Source: Elysia chlorotica
Taxonomy: Eukaryota > Mollusca > Gastropoda > Plakobranchidae
DNA: 64,000 nt
Reading direction: 5' to 3'
Assembly (NCBI GenBank): GCA_003991915.1
Contig: RQTK01000084.1
Span: 289,214-353,213, forward strand
Below are positions 13,561 to 28,286 of the stretch, one piece after another (within the stretch, counting starts at the first letter, position 1; the number at the start of each line of letters is the position of its first letter). The notes under the pieces were generated by a model. It saw only the letters and a program-made list of their open reading frames with translations. It had not been told where the DNA came from and made no database searches. The translations under genes were made by a program, and so were the position numbers.

Positions 13561-16550
13561 TAGGAAACTGACATACCAAACCGTACTAAATGCCGTGGAC
13601 AGAGGTGTATACGATTATCTCAAAATGTTGAGGTGTTTTTTTTTCAATAAAGCTTCAAAGGTTAGCCTTTAGTGTCTTTGATTGGTTCAAGTTTCATCAG
13701 AAATCTGTGTCGAGGAAGCTACATTTTTTTTAATTGTCTTCGATAAAGTGCCTGCAACCGATGAGTTTTTCATGTGGTTAAACATTTGCTTACATCGTCA
13801 ACAAAAATATTTTATTACTGGTTCGAATTGTTAATGCTGTTTGTTGAGCCTAAGATCAATTCTTTGAAAATGCAAATGTTTTTGTACTTTCTTTTTTTTC
13901 CACCACACTAGAGCGAGATTTCAATGTGTTGTTTTTATCAGTATACAACAATGGATATATCAAACCGAAGGTTATGATAGAACAATCTTGCATATCACAC
14001 AGAAACATAATGAGCAGCGGTTTTGTACTTACTGAGAGTGATTTCACCGAGAGTTACGGTACTTAGTAAGAGGATGTGAACTCGAATCTAGGGTCAAGTT
14101 GGCTCACCAAGCAAGAGGGGAGATATGCTAAATAATTATATTGTAGGACGTACCCTAGAGTCAGATGAGCAACGCCAGCCTTCTTATTCCTAAATCGTAA
14201 GCTTATCACAACGTTGTACCTGCGGACCCTAGTCTTTGAAAAGGGGAACATAGAGGACGTAAACACGAAAATGTAGATCTATTACAAGATGGCGACGTTT
14301 CTGTTTGTTGAACATTACGTTCTGAAATCTCATTCCAAATACAATGAACTTGCTAGATAGATGCTTGGTAAAATTCAGCGCTAGATAGATCTAGATGATA
14401 GGGAATTTTTGGCGCTAGACAGATGATAGGGAAACTTCAGCGCTAGATGGATGATAGCCTACTTAAAGTTCAGTTTCTTAGCTCTGACCGCCAGCAAAGT
14501 GCGCTCTCAGGAAATCCAATGTTTGATCGATAATTCGTGCAAATTCTTTAACTTTAATGCTAGTTCCCCATCATACTGCCAATAGCATAGTTGTTGATAC
14601 ATGAGTATTGAATATAGCTGTTCGCAACGCTAACGTTTGCGATCAAGTCAAGTTGAGAAATGTTCAAAAAAATAAAAATCTAATGGACTGTTTGGGACTC
14701 CCGCTGTCACCTTTCTTTTGGTCTTGATGTACAACCAAGATTCTTTGGCCTAACAAAAACCCCATGCGGATCTCCTACACTTATTATCTTGTCGGAAAGT
14801 ATTCAGCGATGGACTGTAAAAACAAAATAGAGGAGGAAAGTAAAAAAAGGATTAGTGGTTATAAGAAAACAAAAAAATGTGGTAGTTTCGTATTTGTTCA
14901 GACCTAAAGTAAATTTTTACTGTTCTATATTTCTTTTTATAAATCTGGTGAGTTTGCAAATATTGACGCTTTCTTTTCGAAACACCCAAAATTCTTTCGA
15001 CATTCTGTAGGGGTCTATACTAAACCGTTACCATTTGCCACGTATGATGTTACCGCAGGTTTGTGAAATCAAAGCAATGACTGCCTGCCAAAACTTCCTA
15101 TCATCGATAAAACCCTTCCACAAAAAAGGAAACTTTATTCACTTTTTAGATGGTGTTAAGCCTTTAAGCACAGAAAGACAACTGCTTTATTTCATTCTCT
15201 TTTGTTCACAATATTTCGCAATGCTTGATCCAGCCTTTAGATTTCTTGTCCATTATGTTGTCATCTTTCTGCCTCATCTTCCCCTTTATTGAATCAGGTG
15301 CTGAGGAAATATGTTTGACAGGGCTGTTAGTCGTAAAGAGAGAAAAAATCCGCTTATTGTGATCTTGTTTGGGGGTCATCAAAGATTGTTTCTCTCTTCC
15401 AATTTATTTTTGCCGTAACGACTGTACTTCTAGCTATAAAAGTTGTGAATGTATACGATGGGGTTTTAGTAAAACGGTAAATGCTATTGTCAATACTACT
15501 GTCATTACGATTGTTAAAGGGTAAATCAAATCACTATCATGGACATTTAAGTGTTTAAGCTTTTTTGTTTGTTTGTTTGTTTGTTTGTTTGTTTTGTGGG
15601 GGTTTTGGGGTGTGTTTTTTGTGGGGGTTTTTTTTACTGTCTTGTGCCCCCCGTTTTGAACAAAAAATTGCAAGCAGCTTTTAAAAGTTTGTGAAAGTAG
15701 TTATAAATTGAGCGAATGATAAATCCTCAGTTCTATTAACCCTTTCTACCAATGTAGAGGAAAAACTTAATCATTTCCACGTGAGGTATAGACACGTCGA
15801 ATGCGATAATCTTATTATGACAGCTGTTGCTAATTGCACGTCTGCATGTGAAATTTTCATTGTCGAACTAATTTATTTCTCTCAAAGTTTCAATTTTGGG
15901 TTTGGTTCGGGTTCTGTCGTTTTTTGTTTTTTGTTTTCTTTTTTAGATATACAGAAAATATTATCATGCCAATAACATTCTTACTCTTGTGTTTGGTTTG
16001 TCAGAATTTTTGGGGATTGTTTGCTTTTATTGCTGTTTATATTGTTATTTTCAGTAATTAATCTACATGATCTGGATTGGGATGTATTGCTTAGTATTAG
16101 ATACAGTAATTTAGCATACATTAAAACGTTCCTTGTCGTCACTGCCTAGCGAAGCTGCCAGTAAAATGTGGAAAACGTGACAAATATTTTATTGGATTAA
16201 TGTTAGAGTCTGGGTGGGCAAATTGCAGAGACAGACCTGACAACGTTGCTAATGCAAAGTATATTTCTTTTCTATAGTCCGCTTTAGACATATAAGAACC
16301 GAATCGATTTCTGGACGTTCCCGCAGATTTGTTTCGGAAAGTGGGCTTAACTGGACATAATGGAATACAAAGATAGCCTTTCTCGCGTATGTAATAATAA
16401 TCAGTTTGGCTAAATCACTTTTCCGTACTGTCGGCGCTGCATAATTTTGTTAAGAACTATTAATTTACTGAGAACTCGAACTGTTTGTACAGAGTAAAAA
16501 AGGAAGAGGTAAATCAAAACTGTGTGTAGATCCTAAATTCAGTATACTAT
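13561..16550. other. AT-rich DNA, no gene seen
   Basis: A (TTTG)n tract lies at about 15565-15597. Open frames are short and lack recognisable motifs. This stretch may be intergenic or part of the first intron of the prohormone gene. Confidence 0.5.
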
Positions 16551-16551
16551 A

Positions 16552-16583
16552 ATAAAAATAATAATAATAATAATAATAATAAT
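16552..16583. repeat. (AAT)n microsatellite
   Basis: A short pure AAT tract. A second one lies at 17042-17078, directly after the duplicated block ending at 17042. Confidence 0.9.
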
Positions 16584-16701
16584 ATAGTATGTGTTCGTTT
16601 TGCTTCGTTTGCTGTTGTTGTTATTGTTGTTCCTTTAGCTGATGTTTATGCTGCTAATGTTGCTATTGGTTTTGCTCCTACAGTTGTTAATGTTGTTGCT
16701 G

Positions 16702-17041
16702 TTGTGTTTTTGTTGTTATTGTTGTTGTTGTTTGCTTGTTTTTGTTGTTTTGTTGATATTGATGTTGTTATTGTTGTTGTTGTAGTTGTTCTTGATATTG
16801 TTGATGTTGTTATTGTTGTTGTCGTCGTTGTTGTTGTTGTTGCTGTTGTTATTGTTGTTGTTGCCTGTAAAATAACAAAAAGTCGACTTGCGTTTCATCT
16901 ATTCGCAGCACTTTTGCTAATGTTGTTGTGTTTTCCGTTTGTCACTTAAAACCTTTTGTGATCTAACAGTATTCGATAGTATTTTATAGTATCTGATTTC
17001 GAACAGGGAATTACGTAGTTCCGCTAATTTTAGATCAGGCC

Positions 17042-17042
<1 letters not shown>
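16702..17042 (+). repeat. Segmental duplication, left copy
   Basis: This 341-bp block starts with an imperfect (GTT)n array and continues into unique sequence (GTCGACTTGCGTTTCATC ... AATTTTAGATCAGGCCA). It is repeated with only scattered differences at 19443-19795 in the same orientation. The two copies bracket the first visible exon of the prohormone gene. The Val-rich frames inside it are repeat artefacts. Confidence 0.9.
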
Positions 17043-17078
<36 letters not shown>

Positions 17079-17594
17079 GTGGTGATAATAATAATGCTGT
17101 CGTAGAAAGTTTGATACTTGATGATCTAAATCCTATTACTCGACCACCATTTTATTTGAATTATTAAGCTTTTTTTTCAAAGAATAGTTTCGGTAACTAA
17201 TAAAAAATTAGTTACGGGAATATGCATAATGAAGGGAACGAGATAGGAATATTAAAAAAACAGTAGATACACGGTTAAGTGGTTAAGCATGTTCGTTTAA
17301 TATATGAAAGTCAGCCTTAGACCGTATCTAAAAATCCATTCGCGGTTTTCATTATTTTTACTCATAAGAGATCTATTATTATGTTCATTACTGAACTTGC
17401 ATTATACATGTACTCCAAAACCGATTGGAATCGGATTGATTTTTTTTTATTCTTCCATCAACTGATTGTCATAAAAAGGAATGGATCGGAAATCGAAAAT
17501 ATTAATGTCGATTGCTAGCGTGTAAAAAACTAGAGGAGAACGTGTTGGCCCACAGATTTCACACCAGTCTGCGGACAACGAAGGAAAAAAAAAC

Positions 17595-17788
17595 TTGACA
17601 AGTTTTGTTATCGTTACTGGTCTAGTTCTTAGTGTTGTTTTTGTTATTGTTGTTGTTGTTGTTGTTGTTGTTTCGATTGTTGTTTTTCACGTTGTCGTTG
17701 TTGTTGTTGTTGTTGCTGGGGGTGTTGGTAATGGCTGTGGTAATCTTTTTTCTCTCTTTTTTTTCTTGCTGTTCTTGTTGATGTAGTA

Positions 17789-17863
<75 letters not shown>

Positions 17864-18002
17864 ATCGTTGTTGGTATAGCTCTTGTTGTTAATGTTTTTG
17901 TTGTTACTGTTGTTGTTTTTGTTGTTGTTGGTGTTGTTGTTGTTGTTTATGTTGTTGTTGTTGCTGTTGTTGTTTTTGTTGTTGTTGTTGTTGTCGTTGT
18001 TG
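17595..18002. repeat. (GTT)n microsatellite cluster
   Basis: Long GTT arrays with interruptions; the purest block is about 17790-17870. Open frames here encode only homopolymeric Val, Leu or Asn runs. Confidence 0.95.
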
Positions 18003-18257
18003 TGTCATAGTTTATATTATTCTACATTATTATTATTTATTATTTTCCGATTTCAACTTGAATATTTTCTCCTTTAAGTCAGCATGCTTCAAGTTTTTAT
18101 TTTGATCTGCGGGAAGCTTGAACTAATAGTGTTTTTATTTTCATTAAAGACTGTCATGAATTCTGTAATTCGTTACTATGACACTTGAAGCCTCCTAGCT
18201 AGAAACGTAAGTAATTTAAGCGGAAATCGTTAAATCTTGTGTCCCATTCTTTCCCAG

Positions 18258-18294
18258 GTAAACCAAACAGAACGCCTTAGCAACCGCCTTGAAG
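18258..18294 (+). other. 5' UTR part of prohormone exon 2
   Basis: A strong acceptor, CCCATTCTTTCCCAG, ends at 18257. The 37 bases that follow lead directly to the start codon at 18295. This implies at least one upstream non-coding exon that I could not place with confidence. Confidence 0.6.
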
Positions 18295-18406
18295 ATGGCT
18301 CGGAAACTCGTAGCATTTTGTCTTGGAGCTATCTTTGTTTCCATGGCGACAGGAGCTCCAGTGTCCACTTCAGATGAGCAAGCGGCGGATAGTGCTGTGG
18401 ACAGAG
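18295..18406 (+). CDS. Prohormone exon: signal peptide
   Basis: This exon encodes residues 1-37 plus the first base of codon 38. A basic n-region (MARK) is followed by a hydrophobic core and a small-residue cleavage region (SMATGAP). The remaining residues are polar (STSDEQAADSAVDR). The donor is G|GTCAGT. The leftover phase-1 base fits the CC at the start of the next exon to make Ala 38, just before the first Lys-Arg. Confidence 0.85.
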
Positions 18407-18873
18407 GTCAGTCTTGGTCAATGGGAACAGTTGTTGTGGAGGGAAGGGGGGCGTACACGTGACTTTAGACAGAGGGTATGGAAAGGTGGGTCAAAACGTG
18501 AGAGATGGGGAAGGGATGGGGGATGGGGGCCAATAGCGGGAGGGATGGATGGAGCGAGACAGACAGTCAAAGAGATGGTCAAGTATAGTGAAATAAATTA
18601 AAAAACCAGACATATAGATACGCAAATAAAAAGATATTAATATAGATTGATAAAGAGATAAAGTGACAGAAACACACTAACAAACATGCATACAGTAAGA
18701 CGCTTCTACATACACACTAAGGACAAATGAATAGGTATAGAATGAAATAAAACGATAGACAGAAAACTGGAGTAAGGAAAGAGGGACATAGAGAGTCATT
18801 AAGTTGTTGTAAAGTGCAAAAAGAAAAGAGAGAAAAGGGGGGTGGGGTCTTGAAGGTTGAGAGTGGCAGAAGA

Positions 18874-18916
<43 letters not shown>

Positions 18917-18951
18917 TAAATAGAGGGAGAGAGAGAGACAGATAGACAGAC

Positions 18952-19032
<81 letters not shown>

Positions 19033-19503
19033 TCCTTTCAGTTTTGGGTTATTTTTGTTGTTGTTGTTTTTTTGTAATTGATATTTTTAATTCCTTGTCC
19101 AGTGTCACCGAGACCCTATTTGAAAAACATATGAACTATAATATTGGGAGTAAAAACCTCAACAAATTGTGTTGGTTATTGGATCTAGTAAAATGTTCTC
19201 ACGAAATAACTTTTCACGTGTTAAAAGTGGATACGTGGACCTTTGTTTCATTTCTTTGCTTGTAATGTGAGGAGAAGTGTGTGTGCATTATATTTCTCTG
19301 TTTATACGGAAAAAGAAATAAAGACTTGAATTGTTTTTCTTTCCATGTGAAAAGGAAGAAGTCGGTTTGGATTTTATTTCTTTGCCTGTAAAATAATAAT
19401 CGAATTACATTTTCTATTTGCCTCTAAAGAGAACAAATCGACTTGTGTTTTTGTTGTTATTGTTGTTGTTGTTTGCTTGTTTTTGTTGTTTTGTTGATAT
19501 TGA

Positions 19504-19536
<33 letters not shown>

Positions 19537-20647
19537 AGTTGTTCTTGATATTGTTGTTGTTGTTGTTATTGTTGTTGCCGTTGTTGTTGTTGTTGCTGTT
19601 GTTATTGTTGTTGTTGCCTGTAAAATAAGAAAAGGTCGACTTGCGTTTCATCTATTCGCAGCACTTTTGCTAATGTTGTTGTGTTTTCCGGTTTGTCACT
19701 TAAACCTTTTGTGATCTAACAGTATCCGACAGTATTTTATAGTATCTGATTTCGAACAGGGAATTACGTAGTTCCTCTAATTTTAGATCAGGCCATACCG
19801 CCCTTGGTGGATTGCATTTGGGGCATTGCCTTTTTCTCTCCTGCCTCATGGTGTTTTTCTTCAGGAAGATGTGCATGAATCGGTTGCTTTTCAAAGGGTC
19901 ATAGAATTTAAGTTTCTCTTTCATCTTTTACATGTTTTCCAAATGGTAAATATATATGTACATAAATGTTTAAAACGTCATCGATTGCCAAATTCTTGCG
20001 TTTCTTGGGACAGAGGTAAAAAAGTACATGGTGCACTACAATATAGTTCCTCTTGTACATTAAGATCACGCATTGCAAAAAAATATAATCTGATAAATGT
20101 AGATCATAATAATAAATATACGTTTAATGATAAATCAGAGGCGTGCATTTAACCATGGTTATAGGAGTTCCTGGTTTTAATACATGTCTAAATTGAATAA
20201 GTTGCAAGAGAAACGAACAGTACAAGTATTTTTAAGCCAAGTAATCTGTGCTTCGTGCTGTCTCAACAGTGCAAGGGTGAGAAGCAACGTCTGCACGTTC
20301 GCCGACATAGTTCATGCATTTCGCAATCGTCTATATAAAAAAAAACCCGCAGATTTCAATTGAAACTTGTATGAATGTTTACACGTCAATAATGACATGT
20401 ATAACGAAATGTCATTTTCAACTTCCCGTCAACTTTGCAATAAAATTATAATAGCATAACATGATTTAAAAAAAAAAATACATTGAATTCACGCGATATT
20501 TTTGAGTGATACCTATTACTTTCTTCGTTGTTGTTGTTGTTTTGTTGTTTTTTTTGTTTTGTTTTTTTGTGTTGTTGTTTTTTGTTTGATGTTTTTTTGT
20601 GTTGTTTTGTTTGTTTGTTGTTGTTTTTTTGTTTTGTTTTGCTGTTT

Positions 20648-20705
<58 letters not shown>

Positions 20706-21056
20706 GGGGGGGGGGGTTGTAATTGTGTAACTGTTTGATAATCTAGCAACAAGGGACTGAATTCATACATTTTTACCTTTAGTTACGAAAACATAATTAG
20801 TGCAGTTTCACGATAATTTGACTCTAATTTTTTTCTCGCGCGCGCATTTTCTCTTATTCTTTTGGCTTTCCCAGGGATTTAATAAGTTGCTATATTTTCT
20901 TAAATTATAGTTGAGCATGATAAATGGTTGATGGTTGAATTGAGTAAAGAAAACAGCCATCAAAGGTTGGTTTTTGTAGGGGCTTTTTTTTCACGATAAG
21001 CAGTTCCTCCAGAAATGGGGAAGGGTATTCAAATTTGTTTCATTTTTTCTAAATCG

Positions 21057-21140
<84 letters not shown>

Positions 21141-21174
21141 CATCCATCCATCTATCTCTCTCTCTATCTCATCT

Positions 21175-21213
<39 letters not shown>

Positions 21214-22042
21214 CATCCATCTATCTATCTATCTATCTATCTATCCATTCATCATTCTATCTATCAAGCTACCAATCTGCCTGTGCAGTTCTCTTATATT
21301 ACTCTTTTTATGTCTCTCTTTCACTCTCTCTAAGTCTTTTACTTCAGCTATGTTACTTCAATAATTTATCTGTGTGTGGATAATGTAAGCAGGATTTTGA
21401 CCGTGGAATTTTACAGTGTGTTGCTAGGCAACGGAACCTTAATCAAGGAAGGATTTATAGTGATCCGGCCTGGCTCTAGGTCCGTATCCCGTGTGCCAGC
21501 ATCATGGGTTCCTTTCCTTTTTATGGCTAAATCAATAACATTGATTTCATAAAATTCTGCACTTTCGTTCAAATTTTACAACCAACATCTAGCATAGAGG
21601 TTCTTACCAGTACAAAGCCAAATAAGGTATTTAATAAGTAATCTCTACATCAATCTGAGTAAAGATCAAACTAAATCGAATCAAGTTTCTTTTTTTTTTT
21701 TGTCATAAAAATCCTGTCAGCAGCAAAGAGTAAAAGCAACTTGTAGTAAATTTTAAAAAAAAATCACTGAATCTATATAATTAAATCGATGAATGATACT
21801 TTGATGTTGTGGTAATTCGTATCATCCCTCAAAGTCGCTGAGTACCAAACCTTTAGTAAAAAGCATTTCCGAGATAGAATAATCCGATAGATGCACTTCA
21901 ATATTCCATGTGTTTGGAATTCTCTGCCTTTTTCACTGAGGTCTGCAGGCAATGTTGCAATTTTCAAAAAACACCTCAAGACATACCTATTTAAAAATTA
22001 TCTTGATAAGTAATATCATGTCAAATTTTGCTTTTGGATATT

Positions 22043-22079
<37 letters not shown>

Positions 22080-22214
22080 GTGTTTGTATGTGTGTAGGTG
22101 TGTCTGATGTACAATTAGTATGGACGAATGAAAGAATCTTGTAAAGCGCTTTGAGACCTCGTCATAGAGCGCTATAAAAATGTACTTATTGTTATTTTTA
22201 TTATTTTTTTTTTA

Positions 22215-22303
<89 letters not shown>

Positions 22304-25300
22304 ATTATTATCATTATTATTATTATATTGAATGAACACTTGAAATAAAGATTGGATTGATCTATATAATAAAAAGCCACGTGAGCAGACTATTTCAAAA
22401 CAGTATTAAAACATACGAGAAGAAGCTATAATTTTTTTTTTTTTTTTTGCATGAATGCACTTGTCAGTTTACTCGAATGGTTAGTGAAGTATCAGGAAGA
22501 CATTGGCCTGCTTATATGAGATGAGTTGAGTTGAGGTTGTTGCTTATCATCCACGATCAGCGCTTCAATACTATAGACTTCATTGTAGAATGGTCTTGAG
22601 ACTAACATCTGGGAATTTTACGGGATGTAACACAGAGACAGTAACTATTCTGGAATAGTTAACTCCTGTCTCAGCCGGTCACATTATACTGACACGGATC
22701 TAACCAGTAGGGACTGAAATTGGGCAAATAAATGTGTGACCTGTCGTGGGTTTCGAATCGTGGCCATGGCCTCTAGATTGGGTAACCCGCGCTCGACACC
22801 TCTCCCCAATGTTGTTTTAATTCCCGATTTCTCTTTAAATGGCCCCATGTCATACTTGTAGACAGACATCTTTTTATCCAGTGCGAATGCTATTTATGTA
22901 AGACCAAATAATTATTCTCACCTAAAAACAATTACAGGAACAAACAGTTGAGGCTACAGACCATCGTGTGGTCTGCCCTTTGAAAATGAATGAAACCTTA
23001 GAGATTCTGTTTCAGGTCTCTGTCTTGACAAAGCTGCAAACAAGATACCTCTAAAGTTTTTATGTTTATTTGACAAACGTACACACAATATTTTGTTACA
23101 GAGCGTCCGGTGCAGACCAATGGCGTGGAGATTTTTTCCCCGCCCACTCGTATGTCTAACTAAGCTGGATCCATTGATCCATTGAAGCGGATCTTTTAGC
23201 TCTGCCAAAATTAAATGCTGGAAATGACTTTTTTGTACAGGTTTAACGAATTCGTAAAGTTTGCCTTTATCGAACTATCTGGTCGGTATGTTTAAACATT
23301 GTGATTTTCTTGTCTTTCATCCTGTGATTCTTTTTATTTCCGCAATCTCTTTTATGACTATGTGAAACTGATATGTGTGGGGGGGTAGGGGGAAAGCTTT
23401 TTCTCCAGAGCAAATGATAATTTTTTAAAACCTAATATCCTCAACTGAGCACAATCAATTTCGAGAATTAATATACTCGTGATTTCAAAAAAAATCTATA
23501 TTTTTCAGGTCTCTGAGTCAGGACAAAGCAACGTTTGAAAAGGTGTTGAGCTTTTAGTTTGATTCGACCATGTTAAAAGCAATATTTTTTTTACAGGGCG
23601 ACCGGTAAAGGTCAATGCTGGGTTTTCTTCCTCGCCACATTGTCTATTAAGGTAATCTGGGCCGATGGTCTGTCAGAAAAGATTTTCGCTGCCAAATTTA
23701 AGGGAATCTCAAAGACTGTCTTTACAGACCACTGTGGTCTTGGAGTTGGGAGCAGTTAGTCTGACTTGGTCGCTCTGCTAACAACATTATCTTTTCATCG
23801 TGTGTCCTGTTAAAGAGTCTTTAGAGCTGGATCTGGACCTGTGATTCCTTCTTATTGTATTTTTTTTCTTCTTCATTGGAAAGGTTACTTTAATTTCTGC
23901 AATCTCTTTTAGGACTATATGTAAACTATGCATCCTTTAAATCCATATTGAACACTAGCATTGATTATAAGATTTATCCCAAAAAAATTCTAGCAAATCT
24001 CTTTGAAAAAAATTCCGTTTGCGTACTTGGTGTTCTCCTTTAAAGCCTGGAGAAGTATTACTAACTCCTCTTGACAACTAGGGTAGTAAGCACAAACACC
24101 ACGTAGCTTACGTCTCGTCGTAAGCCTTATTATTTTTTTACATGTATTGTTACGACGAGCTACATCATGTTTGAGTCTTAACTGCAGCTAATGTCTTCTA
24201 CGTTCCGTCACTTTTGGTCAATTCCCAATCCTAATAATAGAGTATAAACGCCATTTTTTTAATAAGCGATTATTCCGTCTAAGCAAAATTTCAGGAATAA
24301 ACATAGCTGAAGCTACAGGTCAACCAGTGCCTTTTACTTGGAAATCAGATGAAAAGTTAGAAATAATGTATTAGCTTTCTGAGCATGACAAAGCAGCGAA
24401 GAAATAGCTGTCAAACCATGAGGTTGATTTGTCAACCCTACACGCAATAATTTGTTACAGAGCGTCCAATGCTGCTCAACGCCAGCGAGTTGTTCACTTC
24501 TACTCGTCTGTGTTAGCTGGATCGATGCCAATCAGTGCGCGTTATTTCCAGGAGAGATGCTGTTAGTGTTAAATGAATTTATTGCCATTTTTATTGGGAT
24601 CATGAAGGTAGCCATTGTTGAGCAGAAAATTAGTTATATAGAGCTACAAGCCTAAAAAAAAGGGTATAAGTGTATGGCATTGTTTACGATTTGTTGTTCT
24701 CATTCCAATATCTTTGGGGATACTTGTAATCAAATTAGAAATTCTAGTTCTAAATAATCTCTATTTATTATGAGGCCAATAGTCTGCCTATTCTGGATTC
24801 TTATGTATTGAACACATTGCTCTCCGTGTTGGCAGCCATTTTTATAAGCCACGTGGTCGTTTTTGTTCTTCGTCTGCATTCATTTTCAATGTGACCAAAT
24901 CTTTTAAATTCTCAAAATTGCCTCCTCAATGAAAGGGTTTTTTGTATGGTTTCCAGGTTACCCCATAATTTCTACCTTAATGTTGTATCTGAATGCCATT
25001 TTTTTTTTTTTTGCTTGGGCTGGGAAAAGAGTCACAAGCTTGTCTTTGCTCCGGCAGTCTCTTATAAAATGAGTGCAATAGTGATCATCCCCATAAAATC
25101 AGTGTTCCACTAATGTAAATGTTTGTCTCTACTGAGTACAGTTTCAATATAAACATAGTTAAGGCTACAAGCGTGTGGCCTGATTTTTGTTAATCGATGA
25201 ATTAGAAATTATGTGTCAAATCTTCATGAGAAAAGACAAAGCAGTGTAATTACTTGGGGCACCCGTGACAGTTTTCTAGGGTCACGCTAATTTAAAAAAG

Positions 25301-28253
25301 GTTTTATAAAGACATATCCTCTCTTTGTTTGTTTTAAAGAGAATGGTTAAGAAAAGAAACAAAAGAAACTTGGTCTATCAGATGATGCACAACATGACTA
25401 GATGTTAAAAAAATAATGTAATAAAATCAATATGATATTCTAAAAAGGAAAGTTTTAAAAGTGCATCCAGATTTATCTGTAAACGCTGAAAGCTTTTTTG
25501 TTTTTCAATGTAAGCCAAGAAAACAACATATTGAATAAGAAGAAAATGCAAGAGTTGTGGTGTTTTTAAAGCTCTTTTTAAGTTCAAAACAATAAAGATA
25601 AAGACCTAGACTCCGTTAGAATAACCGTGTTTTTACTTTCAAAGTTTGCTGTTTTCTAGCCATTGACCTTTGCCACAACACATTGTCGCATCCCCACATC
25701 ATGAAGCGTCTAGGTGTTGTTTGCAGTTTTCTAAGATAGGCCCAGGCTAAATCATGTTTGTAGACATGGGCATAAGTCCTCGAGAGCTCCCGACTCACGT
25801 CCCAGAAATTTGAACAGGAAGTTCCTCTGGCTTCTTCATTGTCGGTACCAGTTCATCAAGCTTTGGGCTGCGTGTATTCCTCCGCCTGTAAATAGGTCAA
25901 GGAAACTACGCACATTGTAAGGATCCCAATTAATTGTATGATTGCGCTGAAGGCGTTTTGGGGGCAGGGTGGTTGAAAGGGGGCTGTGCGTTTTGGGATA
26001 TGCTTTGTTTTGTTTTTTAACAAAAAGGGTAAATCTGATTTGTTTTGTTTTTGTTTATGACTGTTTGAAGCATATATTGTAGGTGAAACCCTCTTCAATA
26101 AATAGTAAAAGATGGTGCTTTTTACATCTGCGTAAAATGACATGTTTTATAGACAGACATAAAGATAGACAGGCATAGAGACAGAGACAGAGTTATTAAT
26201 ATTGGGCACCATCCATGACGTATTTCCACTGATACAAAGATGCAGAAAATCACATGATCCACTTGTCCTGATGAGAGTTTAGAGTTGCATTGGGAACGTA
26301 AAAGTTCTGCAAAAATATTTTACTGGTTCTTTGTCGTTGTTGTTGTTATTGATGTTGGTGTTAATGTTGTTGCTGTTGTTGTTGTTGTTGCTGCTGCTGC
26401 TGTTGTTGTTTTCGTTGCTGTTGATGTTGATGATGGTGTTTTTTTTATGTTTTAATTAATAATAATCAGTAAAATTATCTTGTCTCGTATCAAATACTTG
26501 ATATTCCACAACCACAACCAACATAGGTGGGACTTTCACACCAATACACGGGATACTATTTTTGTCCTTTTCGCCTGTTTGTGCTTACGTTACGTCTGCA
26601 CTCGTTTTGATCCACATGTTTTATCGCTTCGCAAATCGTCAATATTCTAGAAATGATTTAGCTGCAATATATCATATAAAAGGCTTTCTTTTTCTGGTTC
26701 AGGTGAGGCGCCTTTGTTTTCTATTAGTTTTATCCGTATACTATTGCAGGGCTGTAATTCCTCCAACAGCTAGATGGCAGAAACCCACAATGGTGAAACT
26801 TTTGTGTTGCCTATTAGTCTTTATCCGGGTATCAGTGTAGCACGCCCACGCACTATTTTATACGGTGGTCTCTGGAGACGTGGGCTTGACAACCAGATCT
26901 CAGTCAGAGGCAGCCCACTGCTGCAACCAGCAATCAATTATTCAGGAGATCGATTAATGCTGCCTAAGACAAAGCCGCCAGGCTCACAACAAAAGTTTCG
27001 CCATAGCCGGAAAGTTCTTTTATCAAACAGGAGCCTATGGTGTCTACAAGCAACAATAAAGATCTGTATGCCGTGACCTCAGGAATTTCGAAACGTATGA
27101 GGTCCGTTTGAAGACACGCCACCCTTGGCGTATTTGGTCAGGCGCGGTTTGGTTGAATTGGCTTTTTCAACGGTTTTTCTGCTTTCTCTTAGGGGTTGAA
27201 TTGGGAGCGTGAAGAAACCAGTCGACACGACGATTGCATTTAAATCAGTGTCTTCGTGTTATGTAGACATGGCGGTGGACATGTTTCTCTCAACCAGATA
27301 TATAAATTGTATCTGTTTTACCTTTTTACATAGTCTGCTGCATATCTATCATGTAGTTTAACCATTTTTTAGAGAAGTTTGAAATTAGGGACTTTGTATT
27401 AAAAAAAAAAACTCTTTTGTTTCGTTGCTGAATACTCCGCCTTTGTATGTGCAGAGGTAGCCAATCGGCTAAATTATTCTACCTGCGATAGTCTGACAAA
27501 GGAGTGAAATGAAACCGCAGAGTTATTTTTATCGAGGCAGTTCAGTCCGTATTGCGATCGGCTTCTTCTTAGGGATATTTAGTTCGATTCCCAGAGCGGG
27601 CCACCTTTTCCCTATTGTCAGTCGTGTGTATCTCGCTCTGGGGTCCTATCGTCGCAGAAGATCCTCCCTGAGAACCTAGGATACGACAAGGAGGGCACTT
27701 CGCTCTGTCGAACCAAGGATTTTAGAATCCTTTTCCTACATGTGCTCTGCTGAAATGCTCATTTGCGCGACTCTGTGAGCAAAAAACAAAACAAAGCAAC
27801 AACAAAAAACTGATGCTGGTGTGTTAAAAGGCGCTCCGTCGACCGTGCAATAAGAGGCGCGCACGGCAATTAGAGTTACTCCGGAATAAGAAACACCCGA
27901 TAGCCCATTGATTTTTGTTGTAATTGTATCGGTTGACAGATTGATCGCGTAGATGCGTGCTCGTCCGGTCCCATGGTTTTGGGATATAATCGGTTAGCGT
28001 GGGCCGTGACGCCAGCTATTTTCTCCTCTATTTGCTCTGCTTTGCTCGTTTGCCTTTTATTCTATTGTCCTGGGAGCATTGTTTAAATAAGTATTACATC
28101 ATGGTCTTACTTTAAAATTCATGCCTTTTTATTCGCCTATCTGTGCGACTGACTAACTATGCAGCCGCTACTGGTAATTGTAGAAACAGCACCGGCTTGT
28201 TGCCGTCGTCATCGTTATGTTCTAATTGTGTTGTTGTTGTTGTTTTGTTGTCG

Positions 28254-28286
<33 letters not shown>

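Noticed and set aside
16702..18077. Val-, Leu- and Asn-rich open frames
   Set aside because: They are translations of (GTT)n repeats in different frames.
20991..21383. Ser/Leu and Arg/Glu repeat proteins
   Set aside because: They are translations of a (CT)n microsatellite. The same applies to 5684-6052, 30558-31031, 39945-40226, 54385-54624 and 58784-59036.
26774..27076. 100-codon plus-strand frame in a GC-richer patch
   Set aside because: No recognisable motif, no signal or splice evidence, and it does not join in phase with the prohormone exons.
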